From NCBI GenBank assembly GCA_913061415.1, contig CAJXUD010000001.1, positions 496,001 through 560,000 of the forward strand: a stretch of DNA of 64,000 nt, written 5' to 3'. The translations under genes were made by a program, and so were the position numbers. This document shows, in pieces, positions 11,117 to 19,274 of the stretch. A model generated the notes under the pieces. It was not told the DNA's origin. It saw only the letters and a list, made by a program, of their open reading frames with translations, and did no database searches. Position 1 is the first letter of the stretch. Every line of letters starts with the position of its first letter. Source of the stretch: an uncultured Oleispira sp. (GTDB taxonomy: Bacteria; Pseudomonadota; Gammaproteobacteria; Pseudomonadales; Oceanobacteraceae).

Positions 11117-11528
11117 AGGTCTACCTGTCTTCTTTTGTTATGTTTATTGTTAATAAATTAGAAAAGATCCTTTTGGCCCATTTCTAACAGATACCACGAC
11201 TATAAACGCCTATCTGATCAACCTCATCACTCTTTAGTATGATTCGGCTAAGTAATTCTTCGAGTTTTTGTGTCAACATGTAACAAGCTAGACCATTTTT
11301 ATTGTTTCTGCCTGAAAAACACTCTATTTTTTGCTTACTCATCAGTACTGTAAATTTACTTAACTGCTCTGCAAGGCTTATATATTAAGGGTTTTGGCGA
11401 TTATTTGATTTAGATCGGGTTGTTGACGCGGGTAAAGCGCGGTGTGACTACTCCAATAGCTTCAGATCGCATACAATAACGCCTTTGTTTTATCGCAACT
11501 TACAATTCAATCTTTTGAGGAAACTGAA
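11117..11528. promoter_or_regulatory. Divergent intergenic region between lipase and thiolase
   Basis: A 412-base gap holds the divergent promoters of the lipase operon (-) and the thiolase (+). A possible -35 TTGACG at about 11424 lies upstream of the thiolase, but its -10 is poor. The thiolase has a good ribosome binding site, TGAGGAAA (about 11516-11523). No small gene, clear operator or RNA element was recognised in it. Confidence 0.4.
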
Positions 11529-12716
11529 ATGGCTAAGCAAGACAACGTTGTAATCGTAGGTGCTGCTCGTACTCCTATGGGTGGTTTTAACGGTAGCCTA
11601 AGCTCAATCAGTGCGACTGATCTTGGCGCAATTGCTATTAAAGAAGCGGTTTCTCGCGCAGGTATTAATGGCGCAGATGTAGAAGAAGTTATCATGGGTA
11701 ACGTTCTACCTGCTGGTCTTAAGCAAGGCCCAGCTCGTCAAGCAATGCGTAAAGCGGGTCTTGAAGACGCCACAGGCGCAACGACGATTAATAAGCTTTG
11801 TGGTTCTGGTATGAAAGCTACGATGTTTGCTCACGATGCTATTAAAGCGGGCTCGGTTAATATCGCTGTTGCTGGCGGTATGGAATCTATGTCGAACGCG
11901 CCTTATATTCTTGAAGGTGTTCGTACTGGTTTACGCATGGGCGCGGGTAAGGCACCAGAAGATCACATGTTCTTAGATGGTCTGCAAGATGCTGAAACAG
12001 GTCGTCTAATGGGCTCTTTCGCTCAAGACGTAGCCACTCAAAAGGGCTATACCCGTGAAGAGATGGATGATTATGCAATCATGTCTTTATCACGCGCTAA
12101 AGCAGCAATCGAAGGTGGTTTGAATACTGCTGAAATCGTTCCTGTTACCGTTAAGTCTCGCAAAGGCGAAACCGTTGTTGAGAATGACGAACAGCCATTC
12201 AACGCCAACATCGAAAAAATTCCTACTTTGCGTCCAGCTTTCGCAAAAGATGGCACTATTACAGCGGCTAACGCTTCTTCAATCTCTGACGGTGCTTCTG
12301 CCTTAGTATTGATGCGTGAAAGCACGGCTGAAGAAAAAGGCGCGACGCCTTTGGCTCGTATTGTTGCGCACAGCACACAGTCTCAGCATCCTTCTGAATT
12401 CACGATTGCTCCTTGTGGCGCAATTGAGAAAGTTTTGGCTAAAGCAGGCTGGGCTAAAGAAGATGTGGATTTGTTCGAAATCAACGAAGCGTTCGCAATG
12501 GTTGCAATGATGCCGATTCGCGATCTTGGTTTAGACATTGAAAAAGTAAACATCTACGGTGGTGCTTGTGCACAAGGTCACCCAGTAGGTTCTACGGGTT
12601 CTCGTTTGATCGTTACGCTAATCAATGCGCTTAAGAATACTGGCGGCACAAAAGGTGTTGCGGCGCTTTGTATTGGTGGTGGTGAAGCGACAGCGGTTGC
12701 AATCGAACTGGTTTAG
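11529..12716 (+). CDS. Acetyl-CoA C-acyltransferase (thiolase)
   Basis: A 395-residue thiolase that condenses two acyl-CoAs or cleaves 3-ketoacyl-CoA. The catalytic set is complete: nucleophile Cys91 in NKLCGSGM, His351 in CAQGHPVGSTG and Cys381 in CIGGGEAT. NEAFAM near residue 318 is the conserved thiolase asparagine region. It is monocistronic: it has its own strong ribosome binding site and is followed by a hairpin. A second thiolase lies at 42584-43759; the two differ enough to suggest different substrates. Without a paired beta-oxidation alpha subunit, the direction of reaction cannot be assigned. Confidence 0.93.
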   Translation: MAKQDNVVIVGAARTPMGGFNGSLSSISATDLGAIAIKEAVSRAGINGADVEEVIMGNVLPAGLKQGPARQAMRKAGLEDATGATTINKLCGSGMKATMFAHDAIKAGSVNIAVAGGMESMSNAPYILEGVRTGLRMGAGKAPEDHMFLDGLQDAETGRLMGSFAQDVATQKGYTREEMDDYAIMSLSRAKAAIEGGLNTAEIVPVTVKSRKGETVVENDEQPFNANIEKIPTLRPAFAKDGTITAANASSISDGASALVLMRESTAEEKGATPLARIVAHSTQSQHPSEFTIAPCGAIEKVLAKAGWAKEDVDLFEINEAFAMVAMMPIRDLGLDIEKVNIYGGACAQGHPVGSTGSRLIVTLINALKNTGGTKGVAALCIGGGEATAVAIELV

Positions 12717-12765
12717 TTTCATTGCTATCCGGTTAGCATAATTGCTCGCTATAACGTGTAAAAAG

Positions 12766-12802
12766 AAGCCGCTGCTATGCCATCATAGCAGCGGCTTTAT
12801 TT
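12766..12802 (+). terminator. Rho-independent terminator of the thiolase gene
   Basis: A perfect 14-bp stem (12766-12779 with 12784-12797, loop CCAT) is followed by TATTTT. It begins 49 bases after the thiolase stop. Its right flank nearly touches the ribosome binding site of the next small gene (12804), so that gene needs read-through or the hairpin also shapes its mRNA leader. Confidence 0.85.
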
Positions 12803-12815
12803 TGGAAGGTCAAAA

Positions 12816-12995
12816 ATGTCAGAGCAAAAGAAAATGTCAGAACAAAAGAAAGACGCAGCTATTAAAGGTAGTGAAATTAAAGGTAATGAAGCAGAAGAGT
12901 TCATAAAGAGAATCGTTCTAAAAGTGTTATTGAGCACCGTAGTGTTGGTAGTTGGTGTGGGTATTGCTGTTTATTACACCAGTGGTGCTGTTTAG
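12816..12995 (+). CDS. Small single-pass membrane protein, 59 aa
   Basis: A 59-codon gene starting at ATG 12816 with a clear ribosome binding site GGAAGG (12804-12809) seven bases upstream. The product has a charged N-terminal half (two tandem copies of MSEQKK, then Lys/Glu-rich) and one transmembrane helix, roughly residues 36-54 (VLLSTVVLVVGVGIAVYY). The duplicated first 18 bases give a second in-frame ATG at 12834. No family was recognised. The composition and ribosome binding site favour a real gene; the function is unknown. Confidence 0.65.
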   Translation: MSEQKKMSEQKKDAAIKGSEIKGNEAEEFIKRIVLKVLLSTVVLVVGVGIAVYYTSGAV

Positions 12996-13054
12996 TCAGA
13001 AAACCGTTATTCAGCATAAAGCTCCAAACAGTCTTCTTGAAAAGAGATAGTCAC

Positions 13055-13471
13055 ATGATGGTAGAACCGCTTTCTGAGCGCATGCTGAATAACAAACAAC
13101 ACTGGCAACAAGTTGGCAGTGAAATATTACAACACTTCGCCTGCACTGAAGATTATGCCGGAATAGGTCGCTGCATTGATTTATGGAAGCAGCAAGGCGA
13201 CCTTGTTGAGCGTAAATATAAAGAAACCGAAGTCTTAGATGGTTTGGGATTTTTACTGGGTGAGCTGTGTATTCAAGAGTTCGGTGGTACTTGGGTATGG
13301 ATCACCGACGAGCATGGATCAACCCCAGCAATCTGTCATGCGGGGGCAGAAACCGTTAGCTATATTATCGACACAATCTCTCGTCGACTGCGTGATGAAA
13401 GCTGTGCAGAAGACGAGATTCCAACGATTGTGGCGATGTATGAACGCAGCCAGTTTAACCAACTTAATTAA
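13055..13471 (+). CDS. DUF3806-like hypothetical protein
   Basis: About 138 residues. ATG 13055 is preferred over an upstream in-frame TTG at 13037 because AGAGAT lies just before it. The segment LGFLLGELCIQEFGGTWVWI followed by DEHGSTPAICHA resembles DUF3806, a small domain of unknown function. There is no signal peptide or membrane helix, so it is probably cytoplasmic. The last eight codons (RSQFNQLN and stop) lie inside a 28-bp direct repeat whose second copy is at 14512. Confidence 0.7.
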   Translation: MMVEPLSERMLNNKQHWQQVGSEILQHFACTEDYAGIGRCIDLWKQQGDLVERKYKETEVLDGLGFLLGELCIQEFGGTWVWITDEHGSTPAICHAGAETVSYIIDTISRRLRDESCAEDEIPTIVAMYERSQFNQLN

Positions 13472-13472
13472 T
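13445..13472. repeat. 28-bp direct repeat, left copy
   Basis: CGCAGCCAGTTTAACCAACT plus eight more bases matches 14512-14539 at 27 of 28 positions (T/G difference at repeat position 21). This copy encodes the C-terminus and stop of the DUF3806-like gene. The two copies bracket 1,039 bases holding the lipoprotein and the frameshifted peptidase. Confidence 0.85.
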
Positions 13473-13488
13473 CTCTGGTTGTCGTTTT

Positions 13489-13950
13489 CTATTGGTTTAA
13501 AGTAACTGTTTCTAATATTTCAGAAGGGTTGGCTTTAATGTTAACGATTTTCTGCTGGTTAATGAGGGCGTTGTTATTTTTTAGCGCCCCCGAAGAAAAT
13601 TGATTAAATATCAAATTCAATTCAGCTGAATCTACATCAGAAGTGTTAATCCAGTTAACCTCTGTGATTTCGCCTTCATTCTGAAGTCTATAGATATTAG
13701 TTTCGGGATATTCATCAAATGTCGAAACACTAATGAAATACTTGAATTTACATGCCCCTTGAGTCTCTACAAAGCAGCTTTCTTTATGAATTGGCGCGCT
13801 ATAAAGTCTGATTAGCAGATGTTTATCAATCTCCGCACTGTACTCGTTTAGCACTTTTATATCGCCAAATGCTAACGCATTCTGTAAATCATTATCTAAA
13901 GACGCACAGCCTGAAGTCATTATTATGATAAATAGTATGAACAATTTCAT
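13489..13950 (-). CDS. Small lipoprotein, possible immunity partner
   Basis: A 153-residue protein with a short hydrophobic signal and a lipobox-like TSGC at Cys15, so probably lipid-anchored in the periplasm. The rest is mainly hydrophilic with two further cysteines (about 59 and 67). No family was recognised. It starts 11 bases downstream of the frameshifted M15-like peptidase on the same strand, inside the direct-repeat-bounded insert. A peptidoglycan peptidase without a signal peptide followed by a periplasmic lipoprotein is the layout of type VI effector/immunity pairs; this is inference from context, not sequence identity. Confidence 0.7.
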   Translation of the reverse strand: MKLFILFIIIMTSGCASLDNDLQNALAFGDIKVLNEYSAEIDKHLLIRLYSAPIHKESCFVETQGACKFKYFISVSTFDEYPETNIYRLQNEGEITEVNWINTSDVDSAELNLIFNQFSSGALKNNNALINQQKIVNIKANPSEILETVTLNQ

Positions 13951-13961
13951 TATATGCCTCT

Positions 13962-14379
13962 TTAGTTGACGGACAGATGAATGTGATCGCCTTGGCCAGA
14001 AACTTGATGGTTGTTTCCTAGCTTCTTTTTCATAAAGGGGCCAAAATTTTCTCTTCTATGTATATAGCTTTCAAATTCAGTCTGCATTGCATCTACGACT
14101 GCTTTTACCAGTGCATTTCCAGGATAAAAAAACTGACATCTTATTTCCATTGATACGCGAAATATCAACTGCTTTTCCATCACCTTGGACATGCCTACTA
14201 GGAGAAGTATGCTGGTCATTAGCTGAAGATATGTATATTTTATTTAGCAAATGACCTGCGGCAATGCCAGGTTTTACTACTTTATTAAGAGCATCAATGA
14301 CTCTCTGATCAACGCTTGTATTTACAGCATCAGAAAACTCAATTTCTACCCCATTAATATTATTTGGAATAGCTGGCAT
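13962..14379 (-). pseudogene. M15-like peptidoglycan peptidase, frameshifted at a T7 run
   Basis: Two overlapping minus-strand frames make one protein. The upstream frame (14379 down) carries HTSPSRHVQGDGKAVDIS, an M15-type zinc motif with His and Asp ligands. The downstream frame (to 13962) carries GDHIHLSV, the H-x-H motif. They meet at a run of seven A on the plus strand (14126-14132, T7 on the coding strand); removing one base gives an uninterrupted product of about 138 residues with NGNKMSVFYPGNALVKA across the joint. No signal peptide is seen. The family cleaves D-Ala- or L-Ala-containing peptidoglycan bonds. Options are a sequencing error, a recent inactivation, or slippage-dependent expression. 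TAAAGGG before the ATG is a plausible ribosome binding site. Confidence 0.75.
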
Positions 14380-14470
14380 ATATCAACCCTTTAATCGCGT
14401 TATAAGCGTGGATACTTTAGTTGTTCTTTGAGGCTATTCATATTAATAATGTACAAATTAAGGCTAAATC

Positions 14471-14487
14471 ATTACTCATTGAGTAAT
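14471..14487. promoter_or_regulatory. Perfect palindrome upstream of the peptidase gene
   Basis: ATTACTCA-T-TGAGTAAT is an 8-bp perfect inverted repeat with a single central base, about 92 bases upstream of the peptidase start and inside the repeat-bounded insert. It could be an operator for the cassette or a weak hairpin after the neighbouring SDR gene; there is no U-run to support a terminator. Confidence 0.35.
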
Positions 14488-14511
14488 CGCTTGTGAATGA
14501 AGTTTTGTTAG

Positions 14512-14539
14512 CGCAGCCAGTTTAACCAACTGAATTAAT
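14512..14539. repeat. 28-bp direct repeat, right copy
   Basis: The second copy of the repeat at 13445-13472. Read on the minus strand it supplies the last codons (INSVG and stop) of the SDR gene. Read on the plus strand it still encodes RSQFNQLN and stop, with CTG in place of CTT. An original overlap of the two convergent gene ends, duplicated when the cassette entered, would explain both copies. Confidence 0.85.
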
Positions 14540-15370
14540 AAACGGCATCTTCGTGAAGTTGAGCAAGTCATCGTGGATAAATGAATAGCCTAGTTGCTCT
14601 GTCACTTTTTGATTGCTAATGACTTTGCCCACGGAGTCTGTTTGCCCTGAAAATACAGGCTCGTATTCCCCTAAGTGATTCAGTGCAGCTTTATAAAACT
14701 CACGACGCGTTGGGTGTTGTGATGCGCAGGCATTAAATACTTCACCCCAGCAATTCTGTTTGATCACCGCATTGATAATGCCAATGCAATCATCACGATG
14801 AATCATGTTCACTCTCGCGTCAGGGTTTTTGATGGTCTTACAATAGGTAGAATCATCATCGTTTGTCGTTAAGAAAAAACGCCCAGGGTGGCGTTGATAG
14901 CCAATTAAGCCCGAGAAGCGAATAATCGTTGTTTCAAAATGATCATTAGCCTGAAACATCGACTCAATGGTGAGCAGAGGGCAGGGCTTTAATTGCTGAA
15001 GGCTGTCTTCTGTCACCGCCGCAGAATCAAGATTGGCCGAGTTTGTATAAACCGATGTTGAACTAATAAACAATACTTGCTGAATCGTCGACTTCTCAAT
15101 CTCTGAAATCAGTTGAGCGAATGCCTCAATACTCTTAGACGTAATATTAATAATAAGAATGTCGGCCTGAAGGAAGTCATTCTCATGGCTGTTTTTACGC
15201 ACATCAGACACATCGATATCATAAGCGTGCGCTTCTATACCCGCTTTTCGCAGGTGAGTTAAGCGTTCTTGGCTACGTGAAGAAGCCTTAACGTGAAAGT
15301 TCGCTTGGCTAAGTTCAATGGCCAATGGAAATCCTAACCAGCCACTGCCTAAAATGCTGATGCGTTTCAT
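14522..15370 (-). CDS. YeeZ-like NAD(P)-binding SDR-family protein
   Basis: A 282-residue extended-SDR/epimerase-like protein. The N-terminal nucleotide-binding loop ISILGSGWLGFPLA (GSGWLG) is typical of YeeZ-like proteins, and FISSTSVY (about residues 102-109) is the SDR catalytic-Ser region. FSGLIGYQRHPGRFF lies further on. The substrate is unknown. There is no signal peptide. The final codons fall in the right direct repeat. Confidence 0.8.
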   Translation of the reverse strand: MKRISILGSGWLGFPLAIELSQANFHVKASSRSQERLTHLRKAGIEAHAYDIDVSDVRKNSHENDFLQADILIINITSKSIEAFAQLISEIEKSTIQQVLFISSTSVYTNSANLDSAAVTEDSLQQLKPCPLLTIESMFQANDHFETTIIRFSGLIGYQRHPGRFFLTTNDDDSTYCKTIKNPDARVNMIHRDDCIGIINAVIKQNCWGEVFNACASQHPTRREFYKAALNHLGEYEPVFSGQTDSVGKVISNQKVTEQLGYSFIHDDLLNFTKMPFINSVG

Positions 15371-15507
15371 AGTATTTTAACCTTGGTGCTTCTATATAAG
15401 AGGAGTAATTAGCCTGTCTAACAGGAGGTTACCCTTGCCTTTCAAAAATTGACCTTTACAATCGCGGCTAAAGTGATCATACCCAATCAAATTAGTGAAG
15501 TCGTGTC

Positions 15508-15663
15508 ATGAACCGTAAAAAGAAAATTAAACAGATTTTAACCAAAAAAATGAAAAAGGCGAATGCCAAGCTAGCCCCTAAAGACGGTAAGCCCGCTTAT
15601 GTGTCAAAAGCGGATCGTGCAGCGGCCGAAGCAGAAGAGCAACCATCGACCGAGGTTGAATAG
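15508..15663 (+). CDS. DUF2986 family small basic protein, 51 aa
   Basis: A 51-codon gene from ATG 15508 to TAG 15663. The product starts MNRKKKIKQILTKKMKKANA and ends in an acidic Ala/Glu-rich tail, with PAYVSKADRA between. This matches the short DUF2986 family of marine gammaproteobacteria, whose function is unknown; the Lys-rich start suggests nucleic-acid or ribosome binding, which is speculation. No strong ribosome binding site is seen. Confidence 0.75.
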   Translation: MNRKKKIKQILTKKMKKANAKLAPKDGKPAYVSKADRAAAEAEEQPSTEVE

Positions 15664-15763
15664 CGATCTTGAATAGCGATGTTAAATGTCATAGGAAAGT
15701 AAAACCCTCCTTAAACTATTAACGACATAAGTCATTCTTATTTCGTAGCAGATGCTTTATCAT

Positions 15764-15876
15764 GCCTCCATCCCAGGGGGTGGCAAGTTAATTCGATGAA
15801 GAGTCGATCTAATGAGCCTGAGATGCCATGCAAACTCCTTGAACCTGATCCGGTTAATACCGGCGTAGGAATGGGC
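15764..15876 (+). promoter_or_regulatory. TPP riboswitch (THI element)
   Basis: All conserved TPP-aptamer blocks are present in order: CCCAGGGGGTGG (about 15772-15783), CCTGAGATG (15817-15825) and GAACCTGATCCGGTTAATAC with CGGCGTAGGAATGG (15841-15874). The closing P1 helix pairs GCC-CCAT near 15764 with ATGGGC at 15871-15876. Downstream is a hairpin (15905-15915 with 15919-15928), then a GGTCT/AGACC pair that would place the GAGG ribosome binding site of the receptor gene in a loop. Translational control is therefore possible, but the expression platform is not resolved. Confidence 0.95.
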
Positions 15877-16005
15877 AGTTGAATTGATAATTAGTTAACC
15901 GACAGTTATTGAGCCGATGGCTAATAACCGATCGTTATTAAATCGACATGATACGCTTACTACGCTCGACCGGGTCTTCTCTTATTTTTGAGGCAGACCT
16001 AACCA

Positions 16006-18201
16006 ATGAAAACCCTAGCTTTACCCTATGCAATAGCGACCGCTATTAGCACTTTTATGATTTCCACTATGGCTATTGCCGACACGACAGCTACAGAACA
16101 AGCACAAGATATTGTTCAGCTTGATGTTGTTACTGTTAGTGCGGATTTTCGCGATACCAATGTTCAAGAACTTCCAGAAGCGGTAACCGTTATTGGTGCA
16201 GATAATATTGCATTGCGAAGTGCTGAGCACCTTGAGTCTGTTTTAAGTTTTGCCCCAAATGTTAACTTTTCTTCAGGTTCATCTCGTGGTCGTTATTTCC
16301 AAATACGCGGTATTGGTGAGCGCAGCCAGTTTGTTGATCCTGTCAATCCATCTGTGGGCTTGATGATCGACGGTATCGATATGACAGGCTTAGGCGGTGC
16401 AGCGACTTTATTTGATGTGCAGCAAGTTGAAGTATTGCGTGGCCCACAAGGTACTCGTTTTGGTGCCAATGCATTGGCCGGTATGATTAATATACAAACC
16501 AAGGCCGCTACTAAAGAAACCGAAGGTTATGTTGCGGGTAAATTTGGGAATTATAATACCCATGGTCAGAGTGCCGCAATTTCGGGTTCTATCGCTGATT
16601 ATGTACAAGGGCGGATAGCCGTTAATAGCTTTAAAACTGATGGTTATATGGAAAATGAGCATTTAGATAAGAAGAATACCAACGCCATTGATGAAGTAGT
16701 TGCACGTGGTAAGTTAGCGGCTCAAATGACCGCAAGCACTAATGTCGGTTTAACTTATTTATATGCAGATATCGATAACCGTTATGATGCCTACAGCCTT
16801 GATAATAACCGCACAACCTACTCTGATGAACCTGGCGTTGATACGCAAGATACCCATGCGTTTGCTTTCACGTTAGATTCAAAACTTAACAGTTCAGTCA
16901 TTCTAGAAACAGAAATTACCACGTCAAAAAATGATGTTAAATACAGCTATGACGAAGATTGGGCGTATGGGCAGTACACTCGGATTTCAGATGAGCCAGC
17001 TTATACCCCAGATCCCTGTGACCTCACTCAAGGGCCGTGCTTAGTCGATTTTGATGGCTACAGTGCTACTGATGAATATCTACGCAAGTACCAGCGCAAT
17101 AGTATTGATGTGCGTTTATTGTCGGCAGAAGATGGCCGTATATTTGCTGAGACAACAGATTGGGTTGTAGGCATTTATCATCAAACCCGCAATGAAGAAC
17201 TGACTAGAAATTATACTTGGGACCCTCAGTATACCAGTGAGCTTAAAGTAACCAGTTCATCAGTTTATGCAGAATTAACCACCACTTTAAATGATAACAA
17301 CAGAATTATTTATGGTGCGCGTGCTGAGCAATGGCGCAATGATTTTGTAAACAGTTTAAATACCAATAGTGATGAAACAGAAATCCTATTCGGCGGTAAA
17401 GTAACGTTTGAAAGTTTGCTTAACTACAATCACTTAACCTACTTATCGCTAGCGCGAGGATATAAGGCCGGTGGTGCAAACTCAGCTACGGTTGTGAGTG
17501 AAGATAAGCGTACTTTTGATACCGAATATAACAATACGCTTGAGGTGGGCTTAAAGTCTTCTTTGCTTAATGATGAGTTAGTAACGCGTATTGCTGCTTT
17601 TTATATTCAGCGTAAAAACCAACAAGTTAAACAATCATTTGCGACACAAGAGCCGGGAGAATCTCCAAAATTCACCGACTTTATTGCCAATGCTGCTGAA
17701 GGTATTAACCAAGGGTTAGAAATTGAGAGTCAGTGGCAGTTATTAGAGAGCTTACGTTGGGACTTATCGTTAGGTTATTTAAACGCTGAGTTTGTTGATT
17801 ATGAAGTGAGCGCGCAAGATGAAGATGACACGACTAAAACGATTGATAAGAAAGGTCGAGCTCAGGGCCATGCTCCAGAATACAGTTTAGCAACCGGGTT
17901 AAGCTTAGCGGTGACACCTGCGGTTACTTTTTCTATTGAATCAGAAGCAAAAGATAAATTTTATTTTTCTGATAGTCATGATGAACAATCCAAAGCTTAT
18001 GTTTTATGGCATGCACGAGTTGCGTATGATAACGGGCCATTTCAGGCTGCTATTTATGGTAGAAACTTAACCAATAAAGACCAAGAAGTTCGTGGCTTTG
18101 GTGGATTTGGTAATGACCCACGTGATGGTTATGCAGAAAATAGATATATTCAATTAGGCGAGCCTCGGTTAGTGGGTGTTGAAGCACGTTACTTATTCTA
18201 A
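16006..18201 (+). CDS. TonB-dependent outer-membrane receptor, thiamine-regulated
   Basis: A 731-residue TonB-dependent receptor: signal peptide ending near AIADT (residue 26), TonB-box-like LDVVTVSA (about 40-47), plug domain (about 50-165, with QVEVLRGPQGTRFGANALAG), then a beta-barrel ending in ARYLF. The TPP riboswitch about 130 bases upstream and the downstream thiamine-binding, PnuT-type and kinase genes point to uptake of thiamine or a thiamine derivative across the outer membrane. GAGGCAG before the ATG serves as the ribosome binding site. Calling it a thiamine receptor rests on context; siderophore receptors share the fold. Confidence 0.9.
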   Translation: MKTLALPYAIATAISTFMISTMAIADTTATEQAQDIVQLDVVTVSADFRDTNVQELPEAVTVIGADNIALRSAEHLESVLSFAPNVNFSSGSSRGRYFQIRGIGERSQFVDPVNPSVGLMIDGIDMTGLGGAATLFDVQQVEVLRGPQGTRFGANALAGMINIQTKAATKETEGYVAGKFGNYNTHGQSAAISGSIADYVQGRIAVNSFKTDGYMENEHLDKKNTNAIDEVVARGKLAAQMTASTNVGLTYLYADIDNRYDAYSLDNNRTTYSDEPGVDTQDTHAFAFTLDSKLNSSVILETEITTSKNDVKYSYDEDWAYGQYTRISDEPAYTPDPCDLTQGPCLVDFDGYSATDEYLRKYQRNSIDVRLLSAEDGRIFAETTDWVVGIYHQTRNEELTRNYTWDPQYTSELKVTSSSVYAELTTTLNDNNRIIYGARAEQWRNDFVNSLNTNSDETEILFGGKVTFESLLNYNHLTYLSLARGYKAGGANSATVVSEDKRTFDTEYNNTLEVGLKSSLLNDELVTRIAAFYIQRKNQQVKQSFATQEPGESPKFTDFIANAAEGINQGLEIESQWQLLESLRWDLSLGYLNAEFVDYEVSAQDEDDTTKTIDKKGRAQGHAPEYSLATGLSLAVTPAVTFSIESEAKDKFYFSDSHDEQSKAYVLWHARVAYDNGPFQAAIYGRNLTNKDQEVRGFGGFGNDPRDGYAENRYIQLGEPRLVGVEARYLF

Positions 18202-18294
18202 GTTTTTATAAATGAAATAGCGCTAATAAAAAAATTAGCGCTGGCGTAAAAATAGTAAAATCACCATGAATTGATAAAAGTTGAGAGCTTAATT

Positions 18295-18582
18295 ATGACG
18301 CAAGAAGCATTACAGTTATCAGTAGAAATCAGCAAATACCCATTGTCGGAAAATTACATTCCGGCCATCAAAGATTTTATCGAACGCTTACAAGCGACAG
18401 AAGGTTTGAGTGTGGTGGGTAATACCATGAGCACTCAAGTATTCGGCGATTATGATTTGGTGATGGATACGCTGAAAGATGAGATGCGTCGCTCTTACGA
18501 GCAATTTGGCAAAGCCATTTTTGTGTGTAAATTTATTGGGGCTAATTTAGATCCCGCGTTAAATCCTCATGGCGATTTATAA
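18295..18582 (+). CDS. Thiamine-binding protein (YkoF/MTH1187 family)
   Basis: About 95 residues from ATG 18295; an in-frame TTG at 18271 is less likely because GAGAG precedes the ATG. The sequence LSVEISKYPLSENYIPAIKD, then VVGNTMSTQVFGDYDLVMD, fits the small ferredoxin-like Thiamine_BP/YkoF family, whose members bind thiamine or hydroxymethylpyrimidine. There is no signal peptide, so a cytoplasmic thiamine-binding or sensing role is likely. It lies between the receptor and the PnuT-type permease under the TPP riboswitch. Confidence 0.85.
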   Translation: MTQEALQLSVEISKYPLSENYIPAIKDFIERLQATEGLSVVGNTMSTQVFGDYDLVMDTLKDEMRRSYEQFGKAIFVCKFIGANLDPALNPHGDL

Positions 18583-18636
18583 TCGCCCTATTTAAATTCA
18601 GATAGAAAGCTATCGTGATAACGACAGGATAATTTA

Positions 18637-19272
18637 GTGGACGCATTTTACGAAGGCATCATCGCTGCCGCACAGGCAATGAGTATTTGGGAAGTGGTTG
18701 CGGTGATACTGGGTATTGCTTATCTCGTTTTGGCCATGCGCCAAAGCATTTTGTGCTGGTATGCAGCCTTTGGTAGTACGGCTATTTTTAGCTGGCTATT
18801 TTGGGACGTAAGCTTAGTCATGGAATCAGGATTAAATGTCTATTATTTGATAATGGCAATCTATGGCTGGTCGGTATGGCGTGGAAATAAAGAGAAAAGC
18901 GAAACTAATGTCGCCATAAAAACCTGGTCGTTATCGCGTCATGCTTTAGTGATTTCTGGCGTTATATTAATGAGCCTAGCAACAGGCTATGGCTTAGAAA
19001 AAAATACCAGCGCCGCACTGCCATACTTAGATTCTTTTACTACTTGGGGTGCGGTGATCACCACGTATATGGTGGCGCAAAAAGTATTAGAAAATTGGTT
19101 ATACTGGCTAGTGATCGATACTGTCGCCATCTATTTGTTCATCGATAGAGAATTGTATTTAACGGCATTATTAATGGTCGTCTATGTCGTATTAGCAACT
19201 ATCGGTTGGTTTATGTGGCTCAAAGAATACCGCCAACAAACTGAATTACCTTCTAATCAGGCAGTTGTTTAA
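18637..19272 (+). CDS. pnuT: PnuT-type thiamine transporter (PnuC family)
   Basis: A 211-residue inner-membrane protein with about seven transmembrane helices and PnuC-family features (ILCWYAAFGSTAIFSWLFWD, then YYLIMAIYGWSVWRG). The start is GTG 18637, with AGGA eight bases upstream. PnuC proteins move nicotinamide riboside by facilitated diffusion with trapping by phosphorylation; the PnuT branch moves thiamine. The TPP riboswitch and the thiamine-binding neighbour support PnuT, and the kinase starting two bases downstream would trap the substrate. Confidence 0.88.
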   Translation: MDAFYEGIIAAAQAMSIWEVVAVILGIAYLVLAMRQSILCWYAAFGSTAIFSWLFWDVSLVMESGLNVYYLIMAIYGWSVWRGNKEKSETNVAIKTWSLSRHALVISGVILMSLATGYGLEKNTSAALPYLDSFTTWGAVITTYMVAQKVLENWLYWLVIDTVAIYLFIDRELYLTALLMVVYVVLATIGWFMWLKEYRQQTELPSNQAVV

Positions 19273-19274
19273 AC

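Noticed and set aside
13962-14379. The two peptidase frames as two separate genes
   Set aside because: Each holds only half of the zinc motifs, and a one-base change at the T-run joins them into one typical protein.
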